Shown here one piece after another: positions 18,689 through 27,745 of a DNA stretch of 64,000 bases. The notes beneath the pieces are model-generated. The model worked only from the letters and a program-made list of their open reading frames with translations. It had not been told where the DNA came from and made no database searches. Position 1 is the first letter of the stretch. Each line of letters starts with the position of its first letter. The stretch covers positions 1 through 64,000 of the forward strand of contig NZ_VIAR01000015.1 in assembly GCF_006546625.1 (NCBI RefSeq), in the 5' to 3' direction. The DNA comes from Haloflavibacter putidus (GTDB lineage Bacteria > Bacteroidota > Bacteroidia > Flavobacteriales > Flavobacteriaceae). A program made the translations under genes and the position numbers.

Positions 18689-18736
18689 AGCAGAAAGATA
18701 AACAAATTTTGGTCTAATACCAGTAGTTACCGGTAA

Positions 18737-20281
18737 TTAAAACGGCACATCATCATCACTATCGCGATTAATAGCACTACCAAAAGCTTCGTCTGGCGAC
18801 GGGAAACTAGCTTTACTTTCGCCAAACGGATTGTCGTCGTTATCGTTTAATTTGGAATGAAATTCTTGTGGCGCATCAAAAGTTTCGAGGTTATCAAATT
18901 TACCAAGTTGGCCAATAAATTTCAAGCGTACATTATCCAAACCACCATTCCGGTGTTTAGCAATAATAAATTCGGCTTGACCGTCTGTAGGACTTTGTTC
19001 TTCATCATCCCAGGTATCTATCTTGTAGTATTCGGGTCGGTAAATAAAAGACACAATATCTGCATCCTGCTCGATAGCTCCGGATTCCCGTAAATCTGAT
19101 AATAAAGGACGTTTACTGCCGCCTCGTGTTTCTACCGCACGCGATAATTGCGAAAGTGCAATAACCGGTACATTTAATTCTTTTGCCAGCGCTTTTAAGT
19201 TTCTAGAAATAGTAGAGATTTCTTGCTCTCTATTACCGCCTTTTTGATTATTGCCACCCGTCATTAACTGTAAGTAATCTATCACTATTAGACGAATACC
19301 ATGTTTGGAAGAAAGCCTTCTAGCTTTTGCCCGTAAATCAAAAATAGAAAGCGAAGGCGTATCGTCTATAAATAATGGCGCTTTTTCCAGGCCTTTTACT
19401 TTTACGTTTAGCTGTTCCCACTCATCTTTCCGCAAATCGCCGGTTCTAAGTTTATCGGATTCTAACCCGGTTTCCGAAGAAATTAATCGGGTAATTAACT
19501 GTACGGAAGACATTTCTAAAGAGAAAAATGCAACCGGTATATTTTGACCCACCGCTATATTTCTGGCCATAGAAAGCGTGAGTGCGGTTTTACCCATCCC
19601 GGGACGTGCTGCCACGATAATTAAATCGCTGGGCTGCCAGCCGGAAGTTAATTCGTCTACACGTGCAAATCCGGAAGGCACTCCGCTTAAACCTTCTTTA
19701 TTTGATATTTCTTCGATTTTCTTTTTGGCCTGAATTACTAAATCTTTGGCCGTTTCTGAAGAGCGTTTAATGTTGCCTTGGGTAACTTCGTAGAGTTTGT
19801 TTTCTGCACTATCTAATAACTCAAAAACATCGGTACTTTCGTCGTAAGCCTCTTCAATAATCTCGTTGGAAATTTTAATAAGACTACGCTGAATATATTT
19901 TTGTAGAATTATACGAGCGTGAAATTCTAAGTGGGCAGAAGAGGAAACTTTTTGGGTTAATTGAATTAAATAATAATCGCCGCCAATTTGTTCTAATTTT
20001 CCATCTTTTTTTAACTGGCTCGAAACCGTTAATAAATCTATTGGCTCTGTATTTATAAATAACGTATGAATGGCTTCAAAGATGTGCTGGTGGGCTTGTC
20101 TATAAAAAACTTCGTTGTGAAGCGTATCAATAACTTCGTCTACCCCTTTTTTATCAATCATCATCGCGCCAAGCACAACTTCCTCTAAATCAACTGCTTG
20201 CGGAGGTAATTTGCCTTTTTCCAGGTTTACGATATTCCCTTTTCCGGTTTTAAACTGTTGCGATGTGCTGACTTTTTCCAT
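18737..20281 (-). CDS. dnaB: Replicative DNA helicase
   Basis: 514 residues. DnaB is the hexameric helicase that unwinds DNA at the replication fork. The N-terminal domain (about 25-130, LPPQAVDLEEVVLGAMM onward) binds primase. The RecA-like domain carries Walker A AARPGMGKTALTLS, Walker B RLIVIDYLQLM, and PVIALSQLSRAVETR plus SDLRESGAIEQDAD. The C-terminal tail is acidic (DRDSDDDVPF-like), as in other Bacteroidota. No intein is present. Confidence 0.97.
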   Translation of the reverse strand: MEKVSTSQQFKTGKGNIVNLEKGKLPPQAVDLEEVVLGAMMIDKKGVDEVIDTLHNEVFYRQAHQHIFEAIHTLFINTEPIDLLTVSSQLKKDGKLEQIGGDYYLIQLTQKVSSSAHLEFHARIILQKYIQRSLIKISNEIIEEAYDESTDVFELLDSAENKLYEVTQGNIKRSSETAKDLVIQAKKKIEEISNKEGLSGVPSGFARVDELTSGWQPSDLIIVAARPGMGKTALTLSMARNIAVGQNIPVAFFSLEMSSVQLITRLISSETGLESDKLRTGDLRKDEWEQLNVKVKGLEKAPLFIDDTPSLSIFDLRAKARRLSSKHGIRLIVIDYLQLMTGGNNQKGGNREQEISTISRNLKALAKELNVPVIALSQLSRAVETRGGSKRPLLSDLRESGAIEQDADIVSFIYRPEYYKIDTWDDEEQSPTDGQAEFIIAKHRNGGLDNVRLKFIGQLGKFDNLETFDAPQEFHSKLNDNDDNPFGESKASFPSPDEAFGSAINRDSDDDVPF

Positions 20282-20392
20282 ACTGCGAATGTAAATAAAT
20301 TGTTAAGATATAAGCGTTAAATCTTCGTTTACATAATTAACCGTTTATAAACAATTTACCTGTTAATAAACCTGTATAACTTTTAATAAGTT

Positions 20393-20425
20393 AAAAAAAT
20401 CCGAAGAATAAATCTTCGGATTTTA
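20393..20425 (-). terminator. Rho-independent terminator of accA
   Basis: Perfect stem AAAATCCGAAGA / TCTTCGGATTTT with a 4-nt loop; on the minus strand it is followed by a seven-T run. It lies 29 bp beyond the accA stop and is symmetrical enough to act on both strands. Confidence 0.85.
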
Positions 20426-20453
20426 GACAAAATTATAAACTATGGGAAGTTGT

Positions 20454-21404
20454 TTATTTGTACACGCCCATATCTAAATATTTTTCCATACGATCTTTAA
20501 CCAAATCTTCTGGTGATAATTCTTTTAATTCTTCGTAAGAACTTTTTACTGTCTTTTTTAAGGTCTTAAACATCTTGTCCTTATCGCTATGCGCACCGCC
20601 TAAAGGTTCTTTAATTATAGAATCTATAACTTTTAAGCGTTTTGCATCTTTAGCGGTTAGTTTTAAAGCTTCGGCGGCTTGTTCTTTATGATCCCAACTT
20701 CTCCATAAAATAGAGGAACAATTCTCGGGAGAAATTACCGAGTACCAAGAATTTTCTAACATCATTACTTTATCGCCTACGCCAATTCCTAAAGCGCCAC
20801 CACTGGCGCCTTCTCCAATTACAACTACAATAATAGGAACTTTAAGTCGTGTCATTTCCATAATGTTACGAGCAATAGCTTCTCCTTGACCGCGTTCTTC
20901 GGCTTCTAAACCCGGATATGCGCCCGGAGTATCGATAAAAGTAAGCACAGGTAAATTAAATTTTTCGGCAGATTTCATCAATCGTAAAGCTTTTCGGTAA
21001 CCTTCCGGACTTGCCATCCCAAAATTCCTGTACTGGCGAGATTTGGTGTTGTAGCCTTTTTGTTGTCCGATAATCATATAGCTTTGGTCGGCTATTTTCC
21101 CTAAACCACCAACCATAGCTTTATCGTCTGAAGCATTTCTGTCTCCATGCAATTCTAAAAAGCTATCGCCACAAATACCTTTAATATAATCTAAGGTATA
21201 CGGACGGTTAGGATGTCTTGAAAGTTGCACCCGTTGCCAAGAAGTAAGGTTTTGATAAACTTCTTTTTTGGTTTCTTTTAGTTTCTTTTCTATTTGCTTG
21301 CAGGTATCCGAAACATCTACAGAGCTATCGACTCCTATTTTACAAGCCTTGTTATATTGTTCTTGGAGTTCTTTAATGGGTAGTTCAAAATCTAAATATT
21401 CCAT
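20454..21404 (-). CDS. accA: Acetyl-CoA carboxylase carboxyltransferase subunit alpha
   Basis: 316 residues. With AccD it moves carboxyl from biotin to acetyl-CoA, giving malonyl-CoA for fatty acid synthesis. [25 protein letters not shown] and [17 protein letters not shown] are the crotonase-fold CoA-binding and oxyanion segments; [20 protein letters not shown] is the typical C-terminal part. Monocistronic, with its own terminator. Confidence 0.96.
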   Translation of the reverse strand: MEYLDFELPIKELQEQYNKACKIGVDSSVDVSDTCKQIEKKLKETKKEVYQNLTSWQRVQLSRHPNRPYTLDYIKGICGDSFLELHGDRNASDDKAMVGGLGKIADQSYMIIGQQKGYNTKSRQYRNFGMASPEGYRKALRLMKSAEKFNLPVLTFIDTPGAYPGLEAEERGQGEAIARNIMEMTRLKVPIIVVVIGEGASGGALGIGVGDKVMMLENSWYSVISPENCSSILWRSWDHKEQAAEALKLTAKDAKRLKVIDSIIKEPLGGAHSDKDKMFKTLKKTVKSSYEELKELSPEDLVKDRMEKYLDMGVYK

Positions 21405-21494
21405 AAATATCCTATGGCTTTAAGTTTTTACAGCTTACAAATATATAAAACTGTTTGATTACACAGCATTTTTTTAATTTAGAATTTTATGCTA

Positions 21495-22571
21495 TTAGCG
21501 TCTTGCCCGTCGCAATAAAATTACTGCTAAGATACCAAAAACTATATTAGGAAACCAAACGGCCAATAAGGGTGAAAAAGTAGATTGCTCTGCAATGGTA
21601 CCAAATACCTTATCGAAAAAAACAAAAATAAAAGCTATAGAAATTCCTACTGCCAAATTGGCTCCCATCCCACCGCGGCGTTTCATTGCAGAAACCGAAA
21701 CGGCAATAATGGTTAAAATATAGGCAGAAACCGGCAAACTCCATCGCTTGTAAGCCACTACCATATAGCGGTTAATATTTCCGGAACCCCGGCGTCTTTC
21801 TTGCTGAATAAAATCGTTTAACTCAAAATAATTTAAGGTTTCGGCTATATAAGAAACCGGCGTAAGCGCATCAAACTCAAAAGGTAAAATAGTATCTATT
21901 TTAGATTTGGTTATTAATTGGTCTTTTCTTTGGCCAATAATGCGCTTATCGTAATTATAAAGACTGTAGGTAGAATCTTCTTCATTAAATTTTAAACGGT
22001 TTGCGCTAATTTTAAATTTTAATTCATTGCCCTCAAAATGTTCTAAAGTAAAATTGGTGGCAGTTTGAGTTTTAGGTCTAAAGTTGGTAGCATAAATAAA
22101 TTCGTTATCGTTTATCTGCCTATAGACATCTTGCGTTTCTTGGGCGGTTTTTCCACGTTTTAAGTATTTGTATTTAAACTCATTAAAACCTTTACTTGCC
22201 TCGGGAGCCAAATACATACTAAACACTAAAGCTGCAATACAAACCAAGGTAGCACCAATTAAATAAGGTCTTAAAAACCGGTTAAAGGAAACGCCTGAAC
22301 TTAGAAAGGCTATAATCTCTGTATTGTTGGCTAATTTTGAGGTAAACCAAATTACCGATAAAAACAAAAACAACGGAAACAACAAATTAGCAAAATATAC
22401 CGTAAAATCTAAGTAATACCAAGCTACTTCTATAAAAGGAACTTCATTGGCTAGAATTTTATCTATTTTTTCAGCTAAATTAACAGTAATCCCAATAGGA
22501 ATAAAAAGTAACAGAAGCGTCACAAAAGTGCCTAAATAGCGTTTTAATATGTACCAATCTAATATTTTCAC
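21495..22571 (-). CDS. LptF/LptG-family permease
   Basis: 358 residues. LptF and LptG are the inner-membrane partners of LptB that extract lipopolysaccharide for transport to the outer membrane. Three N-terminal membrane segments (KRYLGTFVTLLLLFIPIGIT, a second at about 57-80, a third at about 100-120), a periplasmic beta-jellyroll (about 130-260) and three C-terminal segments match the family. The start is a GTG that directly abuts the TAG stop of tgt, so the two genes are translationally linked. LptF or LptG cannot be told apart by eye. Confidence 0.88.
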   Translation of the reverse strand: MKILDWYILKRYLGTFVTLLLLFIPIGITVNLAEKIDKILANEVPFIEVAWYYLDFTVYFANLLFPLFLFLSVIWFTSKLANNTEIIAFLSSGVSFNRFLRPYLIGATLVCIAALVFSMYLAPEASKGFNEFKYKYLKRGKTAQETQDVYRQINDNEFIYATNFRPKTQTATNFTLEHFEGNELKFKISANRLKFNEEDSTYSLYNYDKRIIGQRKDQLITKSKIDTILPFEFDALTPVSYIAETLNYFELNDFIQQERRRGSGNINRYMVVAYKRWSLPVSAYILTIIAVSVSAMKRRGGMGANLAVGISIAFIFVFFDKVFGTIAEQSTFSPLLAVWFPNIVFGILAVILLRRARR

Positions 22572-23702
22572 CTATAAACGTTTATCCATTTGTTTAACCA
22601 TTTTATCTTTCCAAGTGGCAAAATCGCCTGCTAAAATATGTTTTCTGGCTTCGCGCGTTAGCCAAAGATAAAAACCTAGGTTATGAATACTGGCAATTTG
22701 CCTGCCAAGCATTTCGTTTACGGTAAATAAATGCCTAACGTAAGCTTTAGAATACTCGGTATCTACCCAAGTTATACCCATCTCATCGATGGGAGAAAAA
22801 TCGTCTTCCCACTTTTTATTTTTTATATTTATGGTCCCGTGCGCGGTAAACAACATCCCGTTTCTACCGTTTCTGGTTGGCATTACACAATCAAACATAT
22901 CTACTCCCAAAGCAATATTTTCCAGAATATTAATCGGTGTTCCCACGCCCATTAAATAGCGTGGTTTATCTTCCGGCAAGATAGCATTTACCACCTCTGT
23001 CATTGCATACATTTCTTCTGCGGGTTCGCCAACAGATAAGCCGCCAATTGCGTTTCCTTCTGCGCCGGCATTGGCAATATATTCTGCAGATTGTTGACGC
23101 AAATCTTTATAAGTGCTGCCTTGTACAATAGGAAACAAAGCTTGTTGGTGTCCGTATAAAGGTTCTTTCTTAGAAAAATGATTTATACAACGGTCTAACC
23201 AACGATGCGTTCGGTGCATCGAGTTTTTTGCATATTTATAATCGCAAGGATATGGTGTACATTCATCAAACGCCATCATAATATCGGCACCAATTTTTCG
23301 TTGGGTGTCCATTACATTTTCCGGGGTGAAAACGTGGTAAGACCCATCTATATGCGATTTAAATTTCACGCCTTCCTCGGTAATTTTTCTTCTGTCAGAA
23401 AGCGAGTAAACTTGATAACCACCACTATCGGTAAGAATATTTCTGTCCCAATTCATAAATTTGTGCAAGCCACCGGCTTTTTGCAAAATATCGGTTTGTG
23501 GTCGCAAATAAAGGTGGTAGGTATTACCTAAAATAATATCGGGATTAATTTCTTGCTTTAATTCTTTTTGATGAACGCCTTTTACCGTAGCAATGGTCCC
23601 AACGGGCATGAAAATAGGGGTTTCTATTTTGCCGTGATCGGTTGTAATTGTTCCTGCACGGGCTTTAGATTGTTTATCGGTAAGCTTCAGTTCAAACTTC
23701 AT
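22572..23702 (-). CDS. tgt: tRNA-guanine(34) transglycosylase
   Basis: 376 residues from the ATG at 23702 (MKFELKLTDK); the frame opens 54 bp earlier. Tgt exchanges G34 of GUN anticodons for preQ1 in the queuosine pathway. ILTDSGGYQVYSL holds the general-acid/base Asp, and FDCVMPTRNGRNGMLFT the nucleophile Asp. The zinc site CxCxxC expected around residues 290-310 is absent: the stretch reads WEDDFSPIDEMGIT, although the downstream HNLGFYLWL His remains. Directly followed by the Lpt permease gene. Confidence 0.94.
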   Translation of the reverse strand: MKFELKLTDKQSKARAGTITTDHGKIETPIFMPVGTIATVKGVHQKELKQEINPDIILGNTYHLYLRPQTDILQKAGGLHKFMNWDRNILTDSGGYQVYSLSDRRKITEEGVKFKSHIDGSYHVFTPENVMDTQRKIGADIMMAFDECTPYPCDYKYAKNSMHRTHRWLDRCINHFSKKEPLYGHQQALFPIVQGSTYKDLRQQSAEYIANAGAEGNAIGGLSVGEPAEEMYAMTEVVNAILPEDKPRYLMGVGTPINILENIALGVDMFDCVMPTRNGRNGMLFTAHGTINIKNKKWEDDFSPIDEMGITWVDTEYSKAYVRHLFTVNEMLGRQIASIHNLGFYLWLTREARKHILAGDFATWKDKMVKQMDKRL

Positions 23703-24339
23703 AGGCGTGATTAAAAGTTGCAAAGATACATAATCCGTTTTCAAAATAAACAGCAAATAATAACAAGCATTAATTTGTCTGTTTAAAAATCTGAGTTCGA
23801 CCTTAAAAAAATCGTGTCAGTAGAATGGACTGTCTCTTTAAACTCTCTCTCCCCATCCCCAGCCCTTCCCTGAGGGAAGGGAGCAAACTTTTGAAAGTAT
23901 ACAAAACAATATTACTCGGATTGAGAGCTTTTGAACCTTTTTTAGCATAGAATCTAACTCAGATTTAAAAGCTTTATAAAAATGCTTTACGGAAATTTTT
24001 GTGACAAAAACTTGGGAATTTTAGTTTCACTTTACGGAAAAAGAACAAGCAAATCTTATAAAATAAAGCTATTTTCAATCTAATATTCCGTAAAAAACAC
24101 GAAAATTTAGCTTAGCCGATAAAACTATTTTTAGTAAAAGAAGATATATTTTTTTACGCAGTAATCGTATAAACATCCCATTATAAAGAAACAAAGGCAT
24201 AAATAAATTTTACCTAATTTAGCAGCAACAATCTATAAGTTTCCTAAAATTTTTCTATTTTATTAGCGTTTTATAATTTCCGTAAAGGAAGCAAAACCAC
24301 ATTACTAACAGAAAATTTTTTTTAGCTTTTAAATAAACT
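23703..24339. other. Intergenic region upstream of transketolase
   Basis: 637 bp without a gene between tgt and the transketolase pair. It holds a 33-bp dispersed palindromic repeat (23852-23884) and four TTTACGGAA sites (23986, 24031, 24086 and 24278, the last two inverted). The density of the nonamer is the highest in the window. Confidence 0.6.
23852..23884. repeat. Dispersed 33-bp palindromic repeat, copy 1
   Basis: Starts CCCATCCCCAG and contains the hairpin CCCTTCCC-TGA-GGGAAGGG. Near-identical copies lie at 26863-26894 and 52868-52900, all between genes. Looks like a REP-type element. Confidence 0.85.
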
Positions 24340-24347
24340 TACTTTTG
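24340..24347 (+). promoter_or_regulatory. -7 promoter element (TACTTTTG) of the transketolase genes
   Basis: Fits TAnnTTTG; 33 bp before the ATG at 24381. It overlaps the alternative upstream start of the frame (24345), so that start cannot be used from this promoter. Confidence 0.5.
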
Positions 24348-24380
24348 CGAGAAGACAGATTACAAACCTATTTAAACACT

Positions 24381-25226
24381 ATGTCACAAACACAACAACT
24401 GGAAGATTTTGTAACACAAGTTCGTAGAGATATTTTACGGCAAGTACACGCGGTAAATTCGGGCCACCCAGGGGGTTCTTTAGGATGCGCAGAGTTTTTT
24501 ACCGCGCTTTACCAAAAAATAATGGACTATGACACCAATTTTAATATGGATGGTAAAAACGAAGACCTCTTCTTTTTATCTAACGGCCATATTTCTCCGG
24601 TGTTTTACAGCGTTTTAGCTCGAAGCGGCTTTTTCCCTGTAAAGGAATTAAATACCTTTAGAAAAATAGACTCCCGTCTACAAGGACACCCAACCACACA
24701 CGAAGGTTTACCGGGCATTCGCGTAGCCTCCGGCTCTTTAGGGCAAGGAATGTCTGTTGCAATTGGTGCCGCACAAACCAAAAAATTAAATAAAGATTCG
24801 CATTTAGTTTATTCTTTGCATGGCGATGGCGAGTTGCAAGAAGGTCAAAATTGGGAAGCTATAATGTATGCTGCTGCCAATAAAGTAGACAATCTTATAT
24901 CTACAGTAGATTTAAACGGCCAGCAAATAGATGGCTCTACCGATACGGTTTTACCCTTAGGAAATTTAAAAGACAAGTTTGAAGCTTTTGGCTGGGACGT
25001 TTTAGAAATACAAAAAGGCAATGATATAGAAGCCGTAATAAAAGGTTTAGAAGAAGCAAAAACACGTACCGGCAAAGGTAAACCGGTTTGTATTTTGTTG
25101 CATACCGTAATGGGAAATGGCGTAGATTTTATGATGCACACCCACGCTTGGCACGGAAAAGCGCCTAACGACGAACAACTCGAAACCGGACTATCACAAA
25201 ACCCGGAAACTTTGGGCGACTATTAA
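24381..25226 (+). CDS. Transketolase, N-terminal subunit
   Basis: 281 residues from the ATG at 24381 (MSQTQQLEDF), chosen because a -7 promoter element covers the upstream start. This half carries the thiamine diphosphate pyrophosphate-binding part: NSGHPGGSLGCAEF (about 28-41), SLGQGMSVAIGAA and the GDGELQEGQNWEA motif with the metal-binding residues. Transketolase moves two-carbon units in the pentose phosphate pathway. The enzyme is split into two genes; the second follows 36 bp later. Confidence 0.94.
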   Translation: MSQTQQLEDFVTQVRRDILRQVHAVNSGHPGGSLGCAEFFTALYQKIMDYDTNFNMDGKNEDLFFLSNGHISPVFYSVLARSGFFPVKELNTFRKIDSRLQGHPTTHEGLPGIRVASGSLGQGMSVAIGAAQTKKLNKDSHLVYSLHGDGELQEGQNWEAIMYAAANKVDNLISTVDLNGQQIDGSTDTVLPLGNLKDKFEAFGWDVLEIQKGNDIEAVIKGLEEAKTRTGKGKPVCILLHTVMGNGVDFMMHTHAWHGKAPNDEQLETGLSQNPETLGDY

Positions 25227-25262
25227 AGAAAGCGGATTTAAAAATTTTAGAAGAAACAAGAA

Positions 25263-26216
25263 ATGAAAAAATACACAGATACAGGAAAAAAAGATACCCG
25301 TTCAGGATTTGGTGCCGGTTTAGAAGAACTGGGCAAAACCAACGAAAATGTGGTAGCACTTTGTGCAGACTTAACCGGATCTTTAAAGATGGATGCGTTT
25401 AAAGAAAACCATCCCGAACGCTTTTTTCAAGTAGGAATTGCAGAAGCTAATATGATGGGAATGGCGGCCGGAATGACCATTGGTGGGAAGATTCCGTTTA
25501 CCGGAACTTTTGCCAACTTCTCTACCGGGCGGGTTTACGATCAAATAAGACAAAGTATTGCTTACTCCAATAAAAACGTAAAAATTTGTGCTTCGCACGC
25601 CGGATTGACTTTGGGCGAAGATGGCGCAACCCATCAGATTTTGGAAGATTTGGGCTTGATGAAAATGTTACCGGGAATGACGGTTATCAACACCTGCGAT
25701 TATAACCAAACCAAAGCCGCAACTTTGGCAGTTGCAGAACACGAAGGACCGGTTTATTTACGATTTGGCCGACCAAAAGTAGCCAACTTTACGGAAGAAA
25801 ATCAAAAGTTTGAAATTGGGAAAGCCGTACAATTAACCGAAGGACAGGATGTTACTATAATAGCCACCGGCCATTTGGTATGGGAAGCTTTACAAGCAGC
25901 TGAAGCTTTGGAAAAAGATAATATTAGCGCTGAAGTGATTAATATTCACACCATAAAACCATTGGACAAAGAAGCCATTTTAAAATCGGTTGAGAAAACC
26001 GGTTGCGTAGTTACTGCAGAAGAGCATAACTATTTAGGAGGCTTAGGCGAAAGTGTAGCACGGGTTCTGGCGGAAAATATGCCTAGTCCACAAGAATTTG
26101 TTGCTACACAAGACACCTTTGGCGAAAGTGGTAATCCGTTAGAATTGTTAGATAAATATGGTTTAAACGCCAAAGCAATTCAGCAAAAAGTAGAAAAAGT
26201 TATAAAACGAAAATAA
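25263..26216 (+). CDS. Transketolase, C-terminal subunit
   Basis: 317 residues with the pyrimidine-binding half ([40 protein letters not shown] containing the catalytic Glu, [15 protein letters not shown]) and the C-terminal transketolase domain (from about 185). It should form an alpha2beta2 enzyme with the preceding gene, which has the matching diphosphate-binding half. Same operon. Confidence 0.94.
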   Translation: MKKYTDTGKKDTRSGFGAGLEELGKTNENVVALCADLTGSLKMDAFKENHPERFFQVGIAEANMMGMAAGMTIGGKIPFTGTFANFSTGRVYDQIRQSIAYSNKNVKICASHAGLTLGEDGATHQILEDLGLMKMLPGMTVINTCDYNQTKAATLAVAEHEGPVYLRFGRPKVANFTEENQKFEIGKAVQLTEGQDVTIIATGHLVWEALQAAEALEKDNISAEVINIHTIKPLDKEAILKSVEKTGCVVTAEEHNYLGGLGESVARVLAENMPSPQEFVATQDTFGESGNPLELLDKYGLNAKAIQQKVEKVIKRK

Positions 26217-26223
26217 GTTGATT

Positions 26224-26823
26224 ATGAAGAAAGTATTTTTTCTCGGAATAGTATTTTTAGTTTGCAGTAATTTAATGCTTGCCCAGTCCGGCGAAACCGG
26301 TTTTGGTATAAAAGCAGGAATAAGTCATAATACCAATGGCGAATTAAAAGATTTAACTGAAGGCGAAACCTACGACGCAGATGCGGCAGTAGGTTATCAC
26401 GTTGGTGTTTTTGGTACCATTGATTTACCTATAATCTATTTACGTCCCGAATTGATTTATACCAAAACCACCAGCGAATATGATGGCGCAGATTTTGAAA
26501 TGGATCGTTTAGATGTTCCGGTTTTGGTAGGTATAGAAGTAATTGGACCACTACACGTTTTTGCAGGTCCTAATTTGCAGTATATTTTTAATACCGAATT
26601 AGGAAACCTAAACACAACCGATCCAAAAGACGACCTCAGCATAGGTCTTCACGCCGGACTTGGCGTACAATTGGGAAGATTTGGTATAGATGCGCGTTAC
26701 GCCCGCGGGTTTAACGATAACGAGATTGGTATTATAAACGAGGATGTAGGGAACACGCCAACCCTACAAACTTTAGACACCAAAGCAGAAGAATTGATTA
26801 TTAGTTTATCGTATCAATTTTAA
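26224..26823 (+). CDS. Outer-membrane beta-barrel protein
   Basis: 199 residues from the ATG at 26224 (a TTG lies two codons upstream). Signal peptide MKKVFFLGIVFLVCSNLMLA, then QSGETGFGIKAGISHN, alternating hydrophobic residues and a C-terminal aromatic (LIISLSYQF), the sign of an outer-membrane barrel. It resembles the PorT-like/porin-family small barrels of Bacteroidota. It begins 7 bp after the transketolase stop, so may be transcribed with it, although no functional link is evident. Confidence 0.8.
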   Translation: MKKVFFLGIVFLVCSNLMLAQSGETGFGIKAGISHNTNGELKDLTEGETYDADAAVGYHVGVFGTIDLPIIYLRPELIYTKTTSEYDGADFEMDRLDVPVLVGIEVIGPLHVFAGPNLQYIFNTELGNLNTTDPKDDLSIGLHAGLGVQLGRFGIDARYARGFNDNEIGIINEDVGNTPTLQTLDTKAEELIISLSYQF

Positions 26824-26862
26824 GTAGAAATTGTTTTACATTAACCGAGATGGTTTGTTTAT

Positions 26863-26894
26863 CCCATCCCCAGCCCTTCCCCGAAGAAGGGAGT
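26863..26894. repeat. Dispersed 33-bp palindromic repeat, copy 2
   Basis: Same element as at 23852-23884 with changes in the hairpin loop (TTCCCCGAAGAAGGGAG). Lies 39 bp after the barrel gene. Confidence 0.8.
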
Positions 26895-26905
26895 AAATCT
26901 TTAAT

Positions 26906-26941
26906 AAAAAAGGATTATCCGGTTGGGTAATCCTTTTTTTT
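26906..26941 (+). terminator. Rho-independent terminator
   Basis: AAAAAGGATTA(T)CC pairs with GGTAATCCTTTTT around a short loop, with eight T at the end. It ends the transketolase/barrel transcript. Confidence 0.85.
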
Positions 26942-27084
26942 GCTTCAATACAATGTTTCATTTAAATCTCTTCCGTTTATTATACGACATTGCAAAATCA
27001 AATTAGCACTAAAACCTAAGAGGTTATTATTTTAATACTTACATTTACTCTTCTAAAGCTAAATCCGGAAGTAATGATAAATAT

Positions 27085-27570
27085 ATGGAAACGGTAAGAA
27101 ACAATCAAAATTCAGTAGAAAGCTTATGGAAAGATTTCTTAAAAATCAATCCCAATAACCGAATAAAAGAAACACCCATATCTTTTTATTTTTGCGATAA
27201 TAAAAAAGATGCTGATGAATGTGCTGAATTAGTGGTTAAAGGAATAAAACAGGCTACTGCCACTTCTTTATGGTGGTTTGAAAAGAATAAGGAACCACTT
27301 CCCAAAGTGAATGACCAATATATTGTAACCGATTGGGATGGAAATGCAAAAGCGATAATTGAAACTATCAAAATTGAGCACGTTCCTTATAATAAAATCA
27401 CCGCAGAATTTGCAGAGACAGAAGGAGAAGGAGATAAATCTCTTAGTTACTGGAAAAGCGTTCACAAAGCTTATTATAAAAGAGAAATGGAAGCTTACGG
27501 AGAAAAGTTTAATGAAAATATGATTATTATTTGTGAATATTTTAAAACACTATATGCTATAGCAGCATAA
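27085..27570 (+). CDS. ASCH-domain protein
   Basis: 161 residues, close to the YhfF-like ASCH family (a PUA-like fold thought to bind RNA or modified nucleotides). Family features: VVKGIKQATATSLWWFE near 52-68, DQYIVTDWDGNAKAIIETIKI, and the acidic EGEGDKSLSYWKSVHKAYY near 118-136. Monocistronic with a downstream hairpin. Biochemical function unknown; an N4-acetylcytidine amidohydrolase activity has been reported for a different ASCH subgroup. Confidence 0.85.
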   Translation: METVRNNQNSVESLWKDFLKINPNNRIKETPISFYFCDNKKDADECAELVVKGIKQATATSLWWFEKNKEPLPKVNDQYIVTDWDGNAKAIIETIKIEHVPYNKITAEFAETEGEGDKSLSYWKSVHKAYYKREMEAYGEKFNENMIIICEYFKTLYAIAA

Positions 27571-27681
27571 TAAACATAGTAAAAAGATACTAACCAAATA
27601 TAGGCTTCTCTTTACTAACAGAAAATATTTAAGAAATAACACCTCGCTATTTCCACAACATCTCTATTAAGCGAAAAATTA

Positions 27682-27725
27682 AAAAACTGCCTAAAGAATT
27701 TAATCCAAAGACAGTTTTTGTTTTT
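27682..27725 (+). terminator. Probable rho-independent terminator
   Basis: AAAAACTG (27683 onward) pairs with CAGTTTTT after about 20 bp, followed by GTTTTT. It could serve the ASCH gene, or on the opposite strand ettA, which ends at 27746. Confidence 0.5.
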
Positions 27726-27745
27726 AAAAGAAAAGCAGCAAGAAA

